Positions 46,830 to 59,726 of a stretch of DNA of 64,000 nucleotides are shown here, one piece after another. A program made the translations under genes and the position numbers. The DNA is taken from contig OZ026619.1 in NCBI GenBank assembly GCA_964020975.1, positions 81,579,832 to 81,643,831 on the forward strand. Direction: 5' to 3'. The notes beneath the pieces are model-generated. The model saw only the letters and a list, made by a program, of their open reading frames with translations. It was not told the origin of the DNA and did not search any database. The stretch's first letter is position 1, and each line of letters opens with the position of its first letter. The stretch is from Hermodice carunculata. Its lineage: Eukaryota; Annelida; Polychaeta; Eunicida; Amphinomidae.

Positions 46830-48597
46830 TTTGCAAAAACTGTTGGCCTGATCTTGTCCAAGCTTGTTAGGGATATGGTTTGGGTAAATGTCTGCTAGGT
46901 CTGTCAAATGTTCATGCTTCATTGATTTGTGTACTTCCAGCTCAGCTGATTTGTCAGTAAACTAAGCTTATAGGACGGTTCAAAGTTGGTTGTCCAACCA
47001 TCCATTCGTTGTTCATGTTCCATGATGTGTGGACTGTTTTAAAAGATTCATATTTTTGTCATCTCCAAAATTGTATACCAGATTATTTTCGGACTTGGTG
47101 GGGGTAAGCCTGAAAAGGCTGTTTACCAAGTTTGTGCAAGTGAGCATGATTCCTTTTTTTGTTTGTTTTTGATGACTCTTTGTCATTGTTTTGGTAAGAA
47201 TCTTAAAATTTGTACAAAATTTTCTCTACAAATTCTTATTTTAATCACTGTAGAATTAAACAGGTGTCCTTTTGGGACTCCTAAACCTGTATTTATGTAT
47301 CAGGTGGCACTTTTATCTTTCCATTTTTTGTGAGTTTTTTTTCTTTTTGTAGTGTTGAACTTTTTCTCCCAAACTGTATGCTGTATTTTCTTCAAACATA
47401 TTGGGAATGTAATAGGAAGACAAGCCAAGTGTTGATGAAAGTAGATATATAGACACAATGTCCAAAAATGCCAGGCCAGTTTCATCCATAACTGGACTCC
47501 TCAGAGGTGAGTGAATTCTGTTCAACTCCATGGTAAACATATTAAATGTTCATGTTTACCAGTTGGTCTCTGATTCCAACTCTCCGCTCTGTGATTCAAC
47601 AGAAACTGAAAGCTGTGTGTACCATTAAAATCTCAAAATCACCCATGCAAAGGTTTTTGGTGTCTTACCTGTCCTTGAATTCATTATGTTGAGAAAGAAT
47701 TATAAGACTAATGATACCAAATGTACTACAAATGTGCATGATACGTAAAAGTTTGATGTTGCGTAATATGGATGACCTTGGCCTACTCTGTCAAGGCCAT
47801 GGAGGGAATCAATTTCAGGAAATGATTTTTTGTTATGGTTACTATATCGTAACTTTGCACATGTATCAATAAACCAGAACAGAAACGTTATGAAGGCAAA
47901 ACTTTGTTATGTGTGGAATCATGGTGGCACCAATGGTGGCAGGAAGTAGAACTAGCATCATGGGTATTAAAAGTACATTAAATTCCTTATTCTGAAACCT
48001 CAAACTTTATCCCAAATATGCATTAGGCCGATGACAACTTTTTTGTCAGATTTTGAATGACCTTGACCTAATTTTCAAGGTCAATAAAGCCATAGTAAAA
48101 GATGCTAAATTTTACATTTTGAGAACTAAAAGGGTAGCAATGCCAAATGTACCACAAATGTTTATCATATATATAGAAGTTTGGTATTGCATAATATAGG
48201 TGACCTTGATCTACTTTCTCAAGGTTACAGATGGAATCATATCAGGAAATCAGTTTGTTGTGATGCCATAACATAGTTCATTGAGGTGGGACTGCAGAAC
48301 TTACCAAAAAAATATGCATTAGGTCAATGTTCAAATTTTGTAATGTGTTGTGTGACATTGACCTATTTTTCAAAATCATAAAGCACTTGAGAAAAAAGAA
48401 ATTTTGATAAAAACTAAGGGTAATGATATCAAATGTACCATGATGTGTGTTCATGTGGAAGTTTGTTGTTGCATATGGATGACCTTGACTTATTTTTCAG
48501 GGGCATGGAGGGAATGCGTTTTAGGAAATGATTTGTTGATGGTGGGCATCAGATTATACGTCAGCAGGGCATCGGGCCCATGGGGCTCTTGTTTTTT
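46830..48597 (+). repeat. Family 1 repeat, with a 3' end near 48570-48597
   Basis: Module phrases at 46830-47320, a start-like 'ccagctcagctgatttgtc' at 46938, then 'gatgaccttgacctactttctcaagg' units to 48560. Ends GGGCCCATGGGGCTCTTGTT, the degraded form of the GAGGCCCATGGGCCTCTTGTT terminus at 11158. Confidence 0.65.
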
Positions 48598-50249
48598 GTT
48601 TTCTAAGCTCAGCTGACCAAAGGTCGCAAAGCTTATGCGACCAGTCATGTCTATCCGTCCGTCCATAAACTTTTGCTCGTTAGCGTGATACCATCCACAG
48701 TTTTCAAGTTAGCCCAATATAACTTTCAGGACTTACAGGGTGTGTGAAAATCTAGGCCACTTTCCATATTGATGGCACCACCTACATTACACTAAAAGCC
48801 CAGAAAACATCTTAAAGCAAACTTTCTTCTTTAATTTAGTCTTATGGTATCTTATTTAAGACTCTTAAGATGGTCTAAGATCTTTTTCCTGCCCAGTCAG
48901 AAAAAGAGAAAGTGATCGAGTAAGACCCAGTAAGAGGAAATCAAGTCATGCTATGACCATGCAGGAAAGGAGCAGAGGCAGTCAGTCAATTTTCAGACAA
49001 GGTAAGACCTTCAGTGGCTGCCTCATTAGCATAATGAGATGATAAGAGTATATTCAGACTTGGAAAGACATTTGGTACCTGGCTCATTAGCATAAGAGAA
49101 AGGCCTGGGGGTAACAAAACTATTATAAGATCTGGTAAGATGTTTTGGGGTCAGGGTAATTAACACAAGTAACATGATCAGATATAACAAGACCTTGTAA
49201 TATGTAGGCACTAGGATATCCACAAGTGTCACAAAACAGCTAGTATACTCTATGTATGCACTATCTTACTGAGCAGCATGTCCACTGATTTTCCATCCTC
49301 TGTCCTCCTTTTCAAAATCAACTCAGAATCCAGACCATGATATATCTACCTAGCTAGAGATACACATGTACAGTACATACTCCCACTCATGTATGTTGTA
49401 CCCACAAACTTTATATAATAACTTCACCTGGCCTCTATAGTGGACAGTGTATTCACAAGGCCATCAGTGATGGAGGGCAATGTGTTGAAAGTTTAAACAA
49501 ACAATACTTGTGGTCCAAGAACTGTGACAGCACATTTATATATGCAGCCATCCATTATAGCCTATCAACATGCAATACTATGTGTATGGCTGTTTAAAAG
49601 CCTTTTTTTTTTTGTATTTTCTGTACTGTGTACCAACCATTATTTGTACATTTTCTTACTTTCTGTACCTTGTACCAGGGCAAAGTTGTTACAAGTACCA
49701 GCATATATACTAGCTCCCCCCTCCCCCAACTGCAACATGTCTTTGTTTATTTTAAATTGTGCTGCTGTTTCAACAACACACTGGGGGACGTAATATAACT
49801 ACACCTGGCTACATCTGGATGTGGCAGCAACTTTACAATTTGCTGGTCAGTGACAAAGAGATCAACCACATGTACATATATAGGGGCCATTCAACATTAT
49901 CAGCATTTTGACATTAGTACACAAAGTATGTGTGGGGGGGGGGGGGGAGGGTCAAGACCAATGTACATTTTCACTTATTGAAAATATTGATAAATTTTTT
50001 GATCAAAATCAGCATTTTTGCAGCCTGTCAGGATCACCTCCACATTCAGTAGAATGGTAGTTGTGTGTGGTTACAAAATAGTTCTGCCACAGCTAACTGG
50101 CTGGAGATCTGAATTTTAGTTAGACAGGGTCCACTGACTGTGCAAGTCTGTCTCAAAATGTGCTTAACTGAGGCTGGTAGAATGGAGTGATGCAGAGGTC
50201 GACAACTCCCATGGGATCACTGCCTCAGCACTGGACAAGCATGTTTGCA

Positions 50250-51075
50250 CATCTGTGTGTGTGTGTGGGGGGGGGGGGGGGGGTTAGAGTAGGCTGACAG
50301 AAATTAACTAGAAAAGATTTGCTTCACAGCAACTCTGTCTGGGTGCCTTCAAAATGAAAACAGTTTGAAATGCTGCACTTTGCCATAGTTAAACATAATC
50401 TAAATTTCGTGTATTAGCCTAACTTTTATAAATTAAAATGATACAGCTTTGGTTCTTAGTTCATTGAATGTGGCCATGTCACAAACTTAGAATGCAAAGT
50501 TTGAATAAAACTACTTTCTATAATAGTTTTGAAGTTATTCAACATTTTACTTTTGTGTATTTGCATAATTTGCATAAATTAAAAGCCTATAACTTTGGTT
50601 TATGTTAACTTGGATGGGGCTATGCCACAAAGTAGGAATGGCACCTTTATAATAGTTTTGAAGCTTTTCAAGATTTATATTTTACATACTCATGGTTTAT
50701 TGCATGTGGCTTTTCCACAAATGTATAAATTAAAGTTGGAATGACACATCTCTATTTATAATAGTTTTGGAGATATTGGACTTTTAAATTTTTCAATGCC
50801 CCTTATTGGCACAATTTGAAATTCTACAACCAATGTACTGTCCATTATATTGGCAGGTGTCACAAACCTATATGTGCACATTGAAATTTAGAGTCTGTCT
50901 GCGACGGTTTGGAAGACCTGGAGCTTTTACTTCCCCCGAATTTGCATAATTTTAAACATCATGACTATTCCGAATGAGATGCACAATTTCACTGGTTAGG
51001 TCAGTCACCATGCCAAGTTTGGTGTTTTTTGCAAAATTTGGGTTGGAGATAAACTCCTGACCAACTTGGTCGGTC
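50250..51075 (+). repeat. Family 3 repeat inside the long-TIR element, with flanking G-runs
   Basis: Starts ACTAGAAAAGATTTGCTTC with the TTGCT/AGCAA hairpin, then 'ctctgtctgggtgccttc' and units with 'aaaatttgcataattt' and 'gtttattgcatgtggc'. G-runs lie at 50268-50283 and 51080-51097, the second after 'ggtcggtcggtcgg'. Confidence 0.6.
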
Positions 51076-51119
51076 GGTCGGGGGGGGGGGGGGGGGGACA
51101 GAGAAAGTGCTTACTCATA

Positions 51120-51200
51120 CAGTGAAACCTCTCTACAGTGAGCACCCTTGGGGCCAGAGAAAAGTGCCAACTGCTCAGAGGTTCAGCCCTTCTGGGCAGT
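51120..51200. mobile_element. Partial CAGT-end MITE
   Basis: Begins TA-CAGTGAAACCTCTCTACAG with 'cccttggggccagagaaaag', as in the 13304 and 45140 elements. No matching right end is seen. Confidence 0.5.
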
Positions 51201-54200
51201 ATGGATGAGAACACTGAATTCATTTAATTTTGCGGTGTTCTTCACTTATGCTTCAAAACCGTGAAAATTAGAACTCAGTGAAATATATTTTTAAGATGGC
51301 ATTGACAGGAATTATAACAAAAGTATTGAATTTAAAGTTTCAGTGAAGGTCCAAAGTTCAAAAACCGTGAAAATTGATGCTCGTGAAAATAAATGTATTC
51401 GTGTACATATACATATACATTATTCATACATGCACATATACATGTTCAGTGTATACATATTGTAATTCAAGGGGATGTGAATACATGCAATACAAAACTG
51501 TCTTTGTTCCTTTATTACCTAAACAAATTTTTTAACAGATGCTGTCATGAAACTACATGTACAGGTACCTGTGAACTGACACAAGCACTATTCTTTCTCA
51601 GTACTGGCTATGAAGAACAGGCTTCATCTCACTGGTTACAAGAAAATGAATGAAAGTGTCCACACTGTGAGATGACACAAATCCACACAGTTTCAAATTT
51701 CACAAAGTTGTGTGAACAGTCATTGAGGACTGGAAGACCATACTTTGATGGGTCTAGCCAACTCAGCAGGTAGTCTATTTTCAACTGTGGGGTACACTCA
51801 GGCTTGTGCTGCCTAGAAGTCCAATGCCTGTGTTCCCTTGGGACTGATAAGCCAGCAGACTCATAGCCTCAGGCCAAAAAAGGGGACCAGCTAACACACC
51901 AGTCTCAAGAATGGTGCACTAAAAGCCTAGTACATATTGCAGCATGGAGCAGGTCTGTTCTTGCATGAACAGAAAAAGATTCCCTGTATTTTATTGACAA
52001 CCTCGTTCCACAGTTGTTGGGAGTGGTCGCCCCCCCCCCCCCCCATCCCATTTGCTACAAATCCCAAACCTTCCAAACCATCCCCCCTAGCATGCATGGA
52101 CAGAAGGCTGCCTGTGAGACTCTGTGTCTCCATGGCAACACAGGACAGTGTGGTAGATATTAAAGCAGATAGCCACCGAAATGTTACCACATGTACCCAC
52201 AAATGCACAAAACCATTCTTATAACATCCCCAAATCAATGAAGCATCACCATTTGAACAAACGTGATTGACACCCACTCATAGCACATGACAACCAGTTT
52301 AAAGAGATTCTGCCCATCGGATTTCAGAGAAGTCGCAAAATGTGAATTGTTGATACCATGGAATGCAGACTCCAACAGAACCCCATACTTTAAGCTTACC
52401 TGACTGACAAGCCGGCTTAGCTAAAAACTTAGGTACCTGTATCTCGGGTACAGGCCTGCCCATTAGTGTACAATGTAACTGTTAGACTGTAATAGATAAC
52501 TGCATATATACACGTGTTGTCACAGTTCTGGACCACAAGTATTTTTTGTTTTAACTTTTAACACATTACCATCCATCAGTGATGGCCATGTGAATACACT
52601 GTCCACTATAGTGGCCGATGAGGCTAAGTTTGTGGGTACAACATACATGAGTGGGAGTATATACTGTACATGTGTATCTCTACCTAGGTAGATATATCAT
52701 CAGTGATAAGCTTGTCAATGTGCTCTCCACTATAGTGGCCAGGTGAAGTTATTATATAAAGTTTGTGGGTACAACATACATGAGTGGGAGTATGTACTGT
52801 ACATGTGTATCTCTAGCTAGGTAGATATATCATGGTCTGGATTCTGAGTTGATTTTGAAAAGGAGGACAGAGGATGGAAAATCAGTGGACATGCTGCTCA
52901 GTAAGATAGTGCATACATAGAGTATACTAGCTGTTTTGTGACACTTGTGGATATCCTAGTGCCTACATATTACAAGGTCTTGTTATATCTGATCATGTTA
53001 CTTGTGTTAATTACCCTGACCCCAAAACATCTTACCAGATCTTATAATAGTTTTGTTACCCCCAGGCCTTTCTCTTATGCTAATGAGCCAGGTACCAAAT
53101 GTCTTTCCAAGTCTGAATATACTCTTATCATCTCATTATGCTAATGAGGCAGCCACTGAAGGTCTTACCTTGTCTGAAAATTGACTGACTGCCTCTGCTC
53201 CTTTCCTGCATGGTCATAGCATGACTTGATTTCCTCTTACTGGGTCTTACTCGATCACTTTCTCTTTTTCTGACTGGGCAGGAAAAAGATCTTAGACCAT
53301 CTTAAGAGTCTTAAATAAGATACCATAAGACTAAATTAAAGAAGAAAGTTTGCTTTAAGATGTTTTCTGGGCTTTTAGTTTTATTATGTAATATAGGGGT
53401 CAAAATATGGAAATCTTGTGAACACTCAAAGATCTCTCATTTTTGGCTGGTCTCCACCAAATTTGGTGGAATTGTGGGGGAGGTCAAAGTCTCAGTCTGT
53501 AATTTGACAGTAATCATGAGCCAGAATGTGTTTAAAGATGTAAAAATCCATATTTGGAAAAGTAATTGGATTAGACTTGCCAAATGTATATGATATATTA
53601 ACCTTGACCTATTTTTGTGAAGTCACCATGCCTGTAAAGTTGAAAGTGATTTTGTAATGGCTGGGTGTAGCTTGTGTGGGGAGGTCAAAGTCTAAGTTGG
53701 TAGTGATACTAGTGGCACCACCTAATAATTTGATGGAAAATCTGAGCCAAAAAGTGTTTCAAGATAAAAAATTCCATATCTTGAAAGTAATCTGATTAGA
53801 CTTGCTAAATTTATAGGATGTATAGACAATGTCCAAAGCTAGAATCATATGTAATATCAGTGACCTTGATATATTTTTGTGAGGGCACCATGCCTGTAAA
53901 GTTGAAAGAGGTGATTTTGTAATAGCAGGTTGTAGCTTGGGCTTCAATGGCAATGTCAGTACAGTACCAAGCAGGCCTGTGGGCCTCTTGTATTACATAA
54001 GCTGGGTGTCCTTGACCTTCTGTCCCAAGGTCACTGAGGACATACAGTTAAGGACTCACTCATTATTGTCTTGGCACATGCAGCAATATTCATCACAGGA
54101 GCTGCACAAATACATGTAAGCTATGATTACTTGTGGTGCAAAGTGCCATCTGGTGGACAGTATTATACATTAAGCTTTATATGTTCAGAAGCCACTTGAG

Positions 54201-54544
54201 GACTATCAGCTTTGAAATGAACAGGTGCAATATAGCCACGATGCCAGCCGAGCATTAGGCTCATGGGCCTCTTGTTATCATATTTTAAGTGTGTGGGATT
54301 TTTCTTTTTTCCTTTTTTGTAAAATATTTTGGGTGTGCTTTATTCTGTACATTGAGAAAAATATGATGAACTTTAAATATTTTGTCTTGGTTCCATAGTA
54401 TATCTTGTTTTACTTGCACTTTATTCTGTATACGTAGAAAAAATATGATGCACCTGAAAGTTCTAGCATGCTGTTCTTGATATGGACAACAAGCACGGGA
54501 AAAACTAAGTTGTATAATAAAAGGGGTCTCGTCTTATTTGTCAG

Positions 54545-54604
54545 ATTGAGGGTCACCGAGAAGCAGAACTGTGGAACTCAATTTTTGTGTGGAGCCAAGA
54601 AAAG
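54545..54604 (+). CDS. Malate synthase, internal exon (HREAELWNSIFVWSQEK)
   Basis: Exactly 20 codons, phase 0 at both ends, acceptor tttgtcag and donor gtaact. It encodes IEGHREAELWNSIFVWSQEK, aligning with the family stretch (M/L)E(H/S)..EA(R/K)(L/I)WN.VF..A(Q/E). It follows without a gap from the SK that closes the previous exon, and it precedes the GIP.GTI(K/R)AT segment in the next, exactly as in plant and bacterial enzymes. No damage is seen. Confidence 0.92.
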
Positions 54605-56007
54605 GTAACTACAGACATATCTAGAAGAGCAAGTGGGTGGGAAGCCCGGGGCACCATACCCATGAGACCAGAGCCAATAGAATTCCTGTTCGCAACTGCG
54701 AGCACATCAGACACTATAGCCATTAAATGGCAGTACTCATTAGAGGTTCCTATAAGTTTACTCCATTGTGCCAGCTACAAAATGAAGTCAGAAATCTAAC
54801 AAGGGTGGCATGGTTTCAACAAGTCATTTTGCCTGATAAAATTACAACATGAAAAATACTAGACTTTGGCTTTATCCGGCGCAGGAAATTCTCACATCCA
54901 GTCGCTAAGCATTTTGTTTCAAGATATTTCATTGAAAAAACACTTGCAGAACAGGGCATTGGCCATATTTGGACTTCTGTTGTGAAAGGAACGGTATCAC
55001 AGTTAATCATGTGCACTGTTAGCCGAGACCTTCAAAATGTCTGGGAAAATTCTTTATTTTGAGGGTTTTAATTGGAAGTGAAGGATGTGCTTTGAGGGAA
55101 TTCATGTCAGTCAATGGGTTGCACATGCATGAGGCAGTACGATAGGATCAAGAGTGGATAATTCTGTTTTGTGGTCTTTCCCCACTCACAAAATGGGATG
55201 GTAATGGTCTCTGTACGTCCTTGAATCCATTCAGAATTGTTTTCCAGCTGTTTCTTGGTTACTGATATTTACAGAATCACCTTAAAGTTCAATATTTTGA
55301 CAGAGAGACCTTACTTGTTAAATGTGCACCAGCATATTTCTATTTGGAAAGTACTGTGCTCCTTTTGTAATAATTTAGCAAAGTTTGTAGTGCAGGTTTA
55401 GACCTGAGAGTGGTTGTTTCACGTAAACTGGCAGCTAGCCATCCGAAAGATACATGCAACACGTATGTACTTGTGGTGTTTGTCAGACAAATGAACCTTT
55501 GTCAACTGATTAGTGGAGTTTTTGTAGTAAAAACAAAATGGGTTTTAGCAAATCTGCAGTCAGGGAAGGTGAGGAATCTCTCCACAATGAGTTGCCGTGC
55601 AATCTCACTCGTGAGTATACCAGTCCCATTGATCTGCCGCTCGCTACCAGATTGTTTTCCCAGATCAAGCCATAGTATCTCAATGGCTGTTCCTAAGATG
55701 TAGACCCTATTTCGTCAATGGGGTTACATGTAGCAACTTCATTCTTTCTTTAGACCATCCTGTCCTCGTGCCCATTCATGCTAGTGGTGGACAGTGACAG
55801 TGCTTGTCTCAGCCAACAGAAAGGACAGGCCTACTTCCAGCCTGCACACATTGTATAACCCACGTTTTGTGCGTGCATAAATTGTGCAGTGTGGCAGTGA
55901 TATTACCTTTTGATGACCAGACATGCAGCATTATTAAAATCGCTAGGATGCAAAACAAAAAGGTTACAATTTTTTTTCAACAAAACCTATTTCTGTTGTT
56001 ATACATT

Positions 56008-58415
56008 ATGATCTGTCTGAGATCACTCTGAAACTCTATTGTATCAGAAAATATTGCTCCATATATGTTCCTCTAGACTGTTCTTGGCTGTTTTTTTATG
56101 TTGTGTGGAGGGTTTTTGTAGTGCGCCAACCAGCACGGTAGGAGATCCGCAGCGCTCTTTTGTGTTTACCAATCGGGCCTTTCTCTGTTGCTGTTATACC
56201 TGCTTCTTTGATAGTTTCCAAGATGGCGTCTTGTGATAGCTTTGGGAATACAGACATGTGGGGACACAATATGGTGAGTTGGGACAACCACAGCCACTGC
56301 CGTTGCTGCCTGCAGTCTAATTAGAGGGACCAGGAGCAATTATTGACATTTATTTGGCAGCTGTAAGATTCACTGCTGGAGCAGGCACTGCTTATGGCCA
56401 AAGCCAAATCTTCGATGGTTCTTGCCACTCATTAATCACCGTCTTTGGCTTCACTTGTGGTCCCATCAACTTCCTTTGGGGAACACCGTTTCTAGAAGAT
56501 TGGATGGAAGGAGCATTGGCAATGTCACAGGCACAACAAGAGCAGAAAGAAGCCAACCAGATCCAAGTCTCGCTACCTTTTGCCTTGTCACCCTGCACCT
56601 GCCTTGCCTTTGTCCTGTCATAGCCAACTACCTGCAGGGGACCTAAGACACTACCTGACAGGCAAGAAGGCTCACTCCGATCCGGTTCCCTCCTCTGTCG
56701 TGGAGCCCTTCACCTCCACAGGGTAAAGTACGTTCTCTGTCACCAGCCGCATCTTCAAGGAACCAGTACAGTCTCTGTTACAAGACCTTCATGTCTATGT
56801 GGGACACTTCATTACCAAGGGACAAGGTATGGCCTCCAGCACGTCTGGAAGGCCAAGTATGGCCACCTTTGTGGGACCCTTCACCATTAAGGGGTAACTC
56901 CCTGTCTCCAAGCTGATCAAAATTCCTGTTGTCCAAACAGGGCAAGTCGTGATCCAAGTCTCATGTACATCACAGAACAAACCCAAGCTACAGGTTTTTC
57001 TGAGCTTCTGGAGCCCTTGTTGGTCAGCTGTTTCCAAAGTTCAGCTCCTTGGGCTTACTTTCCAAGCCCAGGAAACTGGCCACAAGATGTACTGCATTCC
57101 TCGATCTGGCTTCCACCTGGGACTTCAGACCACACCATATGCTAAGGAGGATTTCACAACTGTAAGCTCCCCCCCCCCCCCCACCTTGTGGTCACCTGTA
57201 TACTTTGCCCATGGACTAGAGATGGCTTTTTGACCCCAAGGTGACTCAGATGCAGTCAGTGGTCCAGGACAACCACCAGAAGTCCGTTCTGCAGAAGTAG
57301 CAGGCCTTTCTCCAGCAGCATTGCTAGGAAATGCCCTGAGGTGAAGGGGGTGGTGGCAGTGGCAGTGTGAAGCTTTACTAGGGTCAAAACAAGCAGTTTA
57401 AGAGTGTGGCTTCACAGGCGTTGGAAGCAGAGGAAGCCACATAGGAAAAGGTAGCGGCAGAGAAGGGGCATCAGGCCCAGACCCATAGCAAGCCAGCCAG
57501 CTTGCCTGACAGTGTGCGCCAGTCCTTTTTCACTTTGCAGCCTCCTGTTGCCGAAGATCCCCTACAGGTGGTGGCCAAGCTCTCCAACTACACCAACAGA
57601 TGGCGCTGGTACACCAGAGATCAATATATTTTAAGTCTGCTAAGTGCAGGTTACATTCTTACTTTTACTGAGTCAGGGCCACCTCCCTTGTAAAATTTGC
57701 CTATTCATTGCCCTCCCTCCAAAACGGATAGGGATGCTGAAGGACTTGAAGACTGCAGTACATGTGAGTTGACTAATGCAGAAAGGAGCAGTGGAGAGAG
57801 TTTTAAACCCACAGTCATCAGGTTCTTACAGCTGACTCTTTCTAGTTCTTAAAAAAGAATGGAGGTGTTGGCTGTTAATAGATCTCTCCACGCTTGACAC
57901 CTTTCTTTGCGAGGAGAAGTTGAAGATGCATGGAGACACTGCCTGCCATTGTGGCTGTGGTTTGCCCGTGTGAAGGGGCAACATCATTGGACTTGAAAGA
58001 TGAATATTTTTATGTCTCGATAGTGAAGTTCAGCAGGAAGTACCTGAATATTTTGGTGAATGGAGTTGTGCATCAGTTCTGATCACTCCCATTTGGCATG
58101 GCTCCGGCACCTCTGGTGTTCACCAGGACAATGAGTGTGGTATCAGATTATGCTACTTGTTGAGGTATACATATTCATATATACATGGTACACATGGATG
58201 ACTGGCTTGATTTTCTCCCTCCTGCACACAGTACATCAAACAGACACATCCCAGGTTCATATGATGTGCCTAGACTTCAATAGGGCTGTTGGTGGATCAA
58301 CCAAAGTTGAACCTGGAACTGTCTCAGGAGTTTGTGTTTCCTGGTACTCTCTACTAGACAGTATCGTTCATCTGCCAACTGTCAGAGGATTGCTTCAACA
58401 TGCCAGATGATCCTA
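56008..58415 (+). mobile_element. DIRS-like retroelement fossil, copy 2 (gag-like and reverse transcriptase parts)
   Basis: The left end resembles the left terminal repeat of the 41.3-kb copy ('ctctgaaactctat', 'tcagaaaa'). The shared upstream region runs to about 57500. A reverse transcriptase of DIRS type is recognisable from about 57550 to 58360: the pre-RT segment, the 'alternating K-K-x-W' region, an LPFG.APAP segment near 58090 and the catalytic-loop area near 58195. It is broken in several places and looks old. Right end uncertain (an AT tract follows at 58420). Confidence 0.75.
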
Positions 58416-59726
58416 AATGATAATATATATATATATACATTATATATTATGTAAATCATAATGAATGTCCCAGATTTTTATATTGAGCTAAAACTTTATT
58501 TTTTGCAGGCCTGACTGCTCCTGAATTGGAAATTTGGATGTAGATTGGCATTTTGCCATCTTCTTATACCCGCCAGTTGATTCTGGTCAGGGGCAGAGAC
58601 AAGTGTGACATGTCAAGACATCACAAAGATGCCTACAACTGCATTCCAGCAGCTTGATTTAGGGGTCATTAGTATGTGAAGCTTGTGGTTCAGATGGCAA
58701 GTTTACATTAGTGCCTTAAGGCCAGGTGGGATTTCTTACGGTAACTTTAGATGTCTTGCCGAGTTGGCTTCTTCATACACCGGTCCTAAGACGTCCCATG
58801 GACCAGTAACCAAATCAATCAACCCTGGATCTGTACATTCCACCCCTGTGTTCTTTGTTGAACACAGCTTCATATGTTGGGTACACCAATATATAGACAG
58901 ACCCTGCCACCAGGGGGCCATAAGACCTCCCTGATAGCAGAATGATTGTATACATAGAACCACATACAAGAAGCACATGGATCAGAAGTTTCCAGCACAT
59001 CCACCTAACAGTTGATATGACAAATGTAAAAAGGATAGTTTTAATGGTACACCACTGATGTGACACAACATCGCACGGTCTGCCCATCTATCAAGGTAGA
59101 AATGAATGCAGCAATCTTTGGTCAGTCTCTGATGAGCACAGGTTGAGGTGAATCCAGTCGGGTTGAAAGCACCAAAAGATACTTCCTGACAGCACCAGAA
59201 ACGAGGTGCTATTGCTACATGGCAACGGTATCATTTTTCTCCACGTTATAATTCACCCAACTGTTGTGAATACGTTGGCTGGCCATGCATGCATACTACC
59301 AGAACTCTATACATGTACATGTAATGGGGTTTTGAAATGACAAAAAGGCAGGAGCATCCTTCATGTCCGACTGCCCTGCAAAAATCAGTTGCACACAGAA
59401 GCCCAGGCACCCAACTGTCCTCATCATGCATCATCGGGCAATCTCCTGAAAGGGTAAATGAAGGCATAGTGTATTAACCATGTTCCTCCTGATGTTGCCC
59501 TCAGAGGCCATACATCATCAGGGGAGGACTATCTGTGGACCGGAAGATCTCCACTGTGGTACGTCTTGTTAGTAGTGAAGATGAACTCTACAGAAGGAGG
59601 CTGGTTTCCCATAATTTCTCCCATACCTGGCCAATATATATGTTATCACTGAACAGTGAGGGTAAATCTTTTTGGGTGATTTAGCATCATATGGAAGAGA
59701 CCTTGAACTTAAGTACACACAGCTTT
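58416..59726. other. No gene recognised
   Basis: AT tract at about 58423-58450, then non-coding sequence of near-average composition. Frames of 80-90 codons at 58683-59087 have no recognisable protein. Confidence 0.4.

Larger units (their letters stand above)
48791..53379. mobile_element. 4.6-kb element with terminal inverted repeats of 650-880 bp
   Basis: Ends are ACTAAAAGCCCAGAAAAC and its inverse. The outer arms (48791-49435 and 52738-53379) are almost identical inverses. The inner arm parts (49436-49549 and 52501-52737) are clearly more diverged, and the right arm carries an extra duplicated block of about 110 bp. The arms contain degenerate 60-70 bp units with 'ctcattagcataa' and 'ggtaagac'. 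The 3 kb between the arms hold a family 3 repeat, a partial MITE and unrecognised DNA but no transposase, capsid or polymerase. It is therefore a non-autonomous element of unknown class. Target duplication could not be fixed (TTA or none). Confidence 0.85.
48604..54277 (+). repeat. Family 1 repeat(s) split by the long-TIR element
   Basis: Starts AGCTCAGCTGACC (48606) with 'ccgtccgtccataaacttttg' and 'cgtgataccatccacag', matching 10267-10450. It is broken at 48790 and resumes at 53380 with 'ttattatgtaatat', exactly where the 10.3-kb copy continues. Two termini follow: GCAGGCCTGTGGGCCTCTTGT (ending about 53990) and GGCTCATGGGCCTCTTGTTAT (ending about 54276), so two partial elements lie in series. 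Confidence 0.7.
46674..54544 (+). other. Malate synthase intron (7.9 kb)
   Basis: From donor gtatgt to acceptor tttgtcag. Filled by family 1 repeats and the long-TIR element listed separately. Confidence 0.85.

Noticed and set aside
49026-53144. Identical 68-codon open frames at 49026-49232 (-) and 52938-53144 (+)
   Set aside because: They are the same DNA in the two arms of the inverted repeat; identity follows from the repeat, and no homologous protein or splice signal supports coding.
48791-53379. Long terminal inverted repeats considered as a Polinton-type element
   Set aside because: Far shorter than such elements, with no trace of polymerase, integrase or capsid genes; only the long inverted ends are similar.
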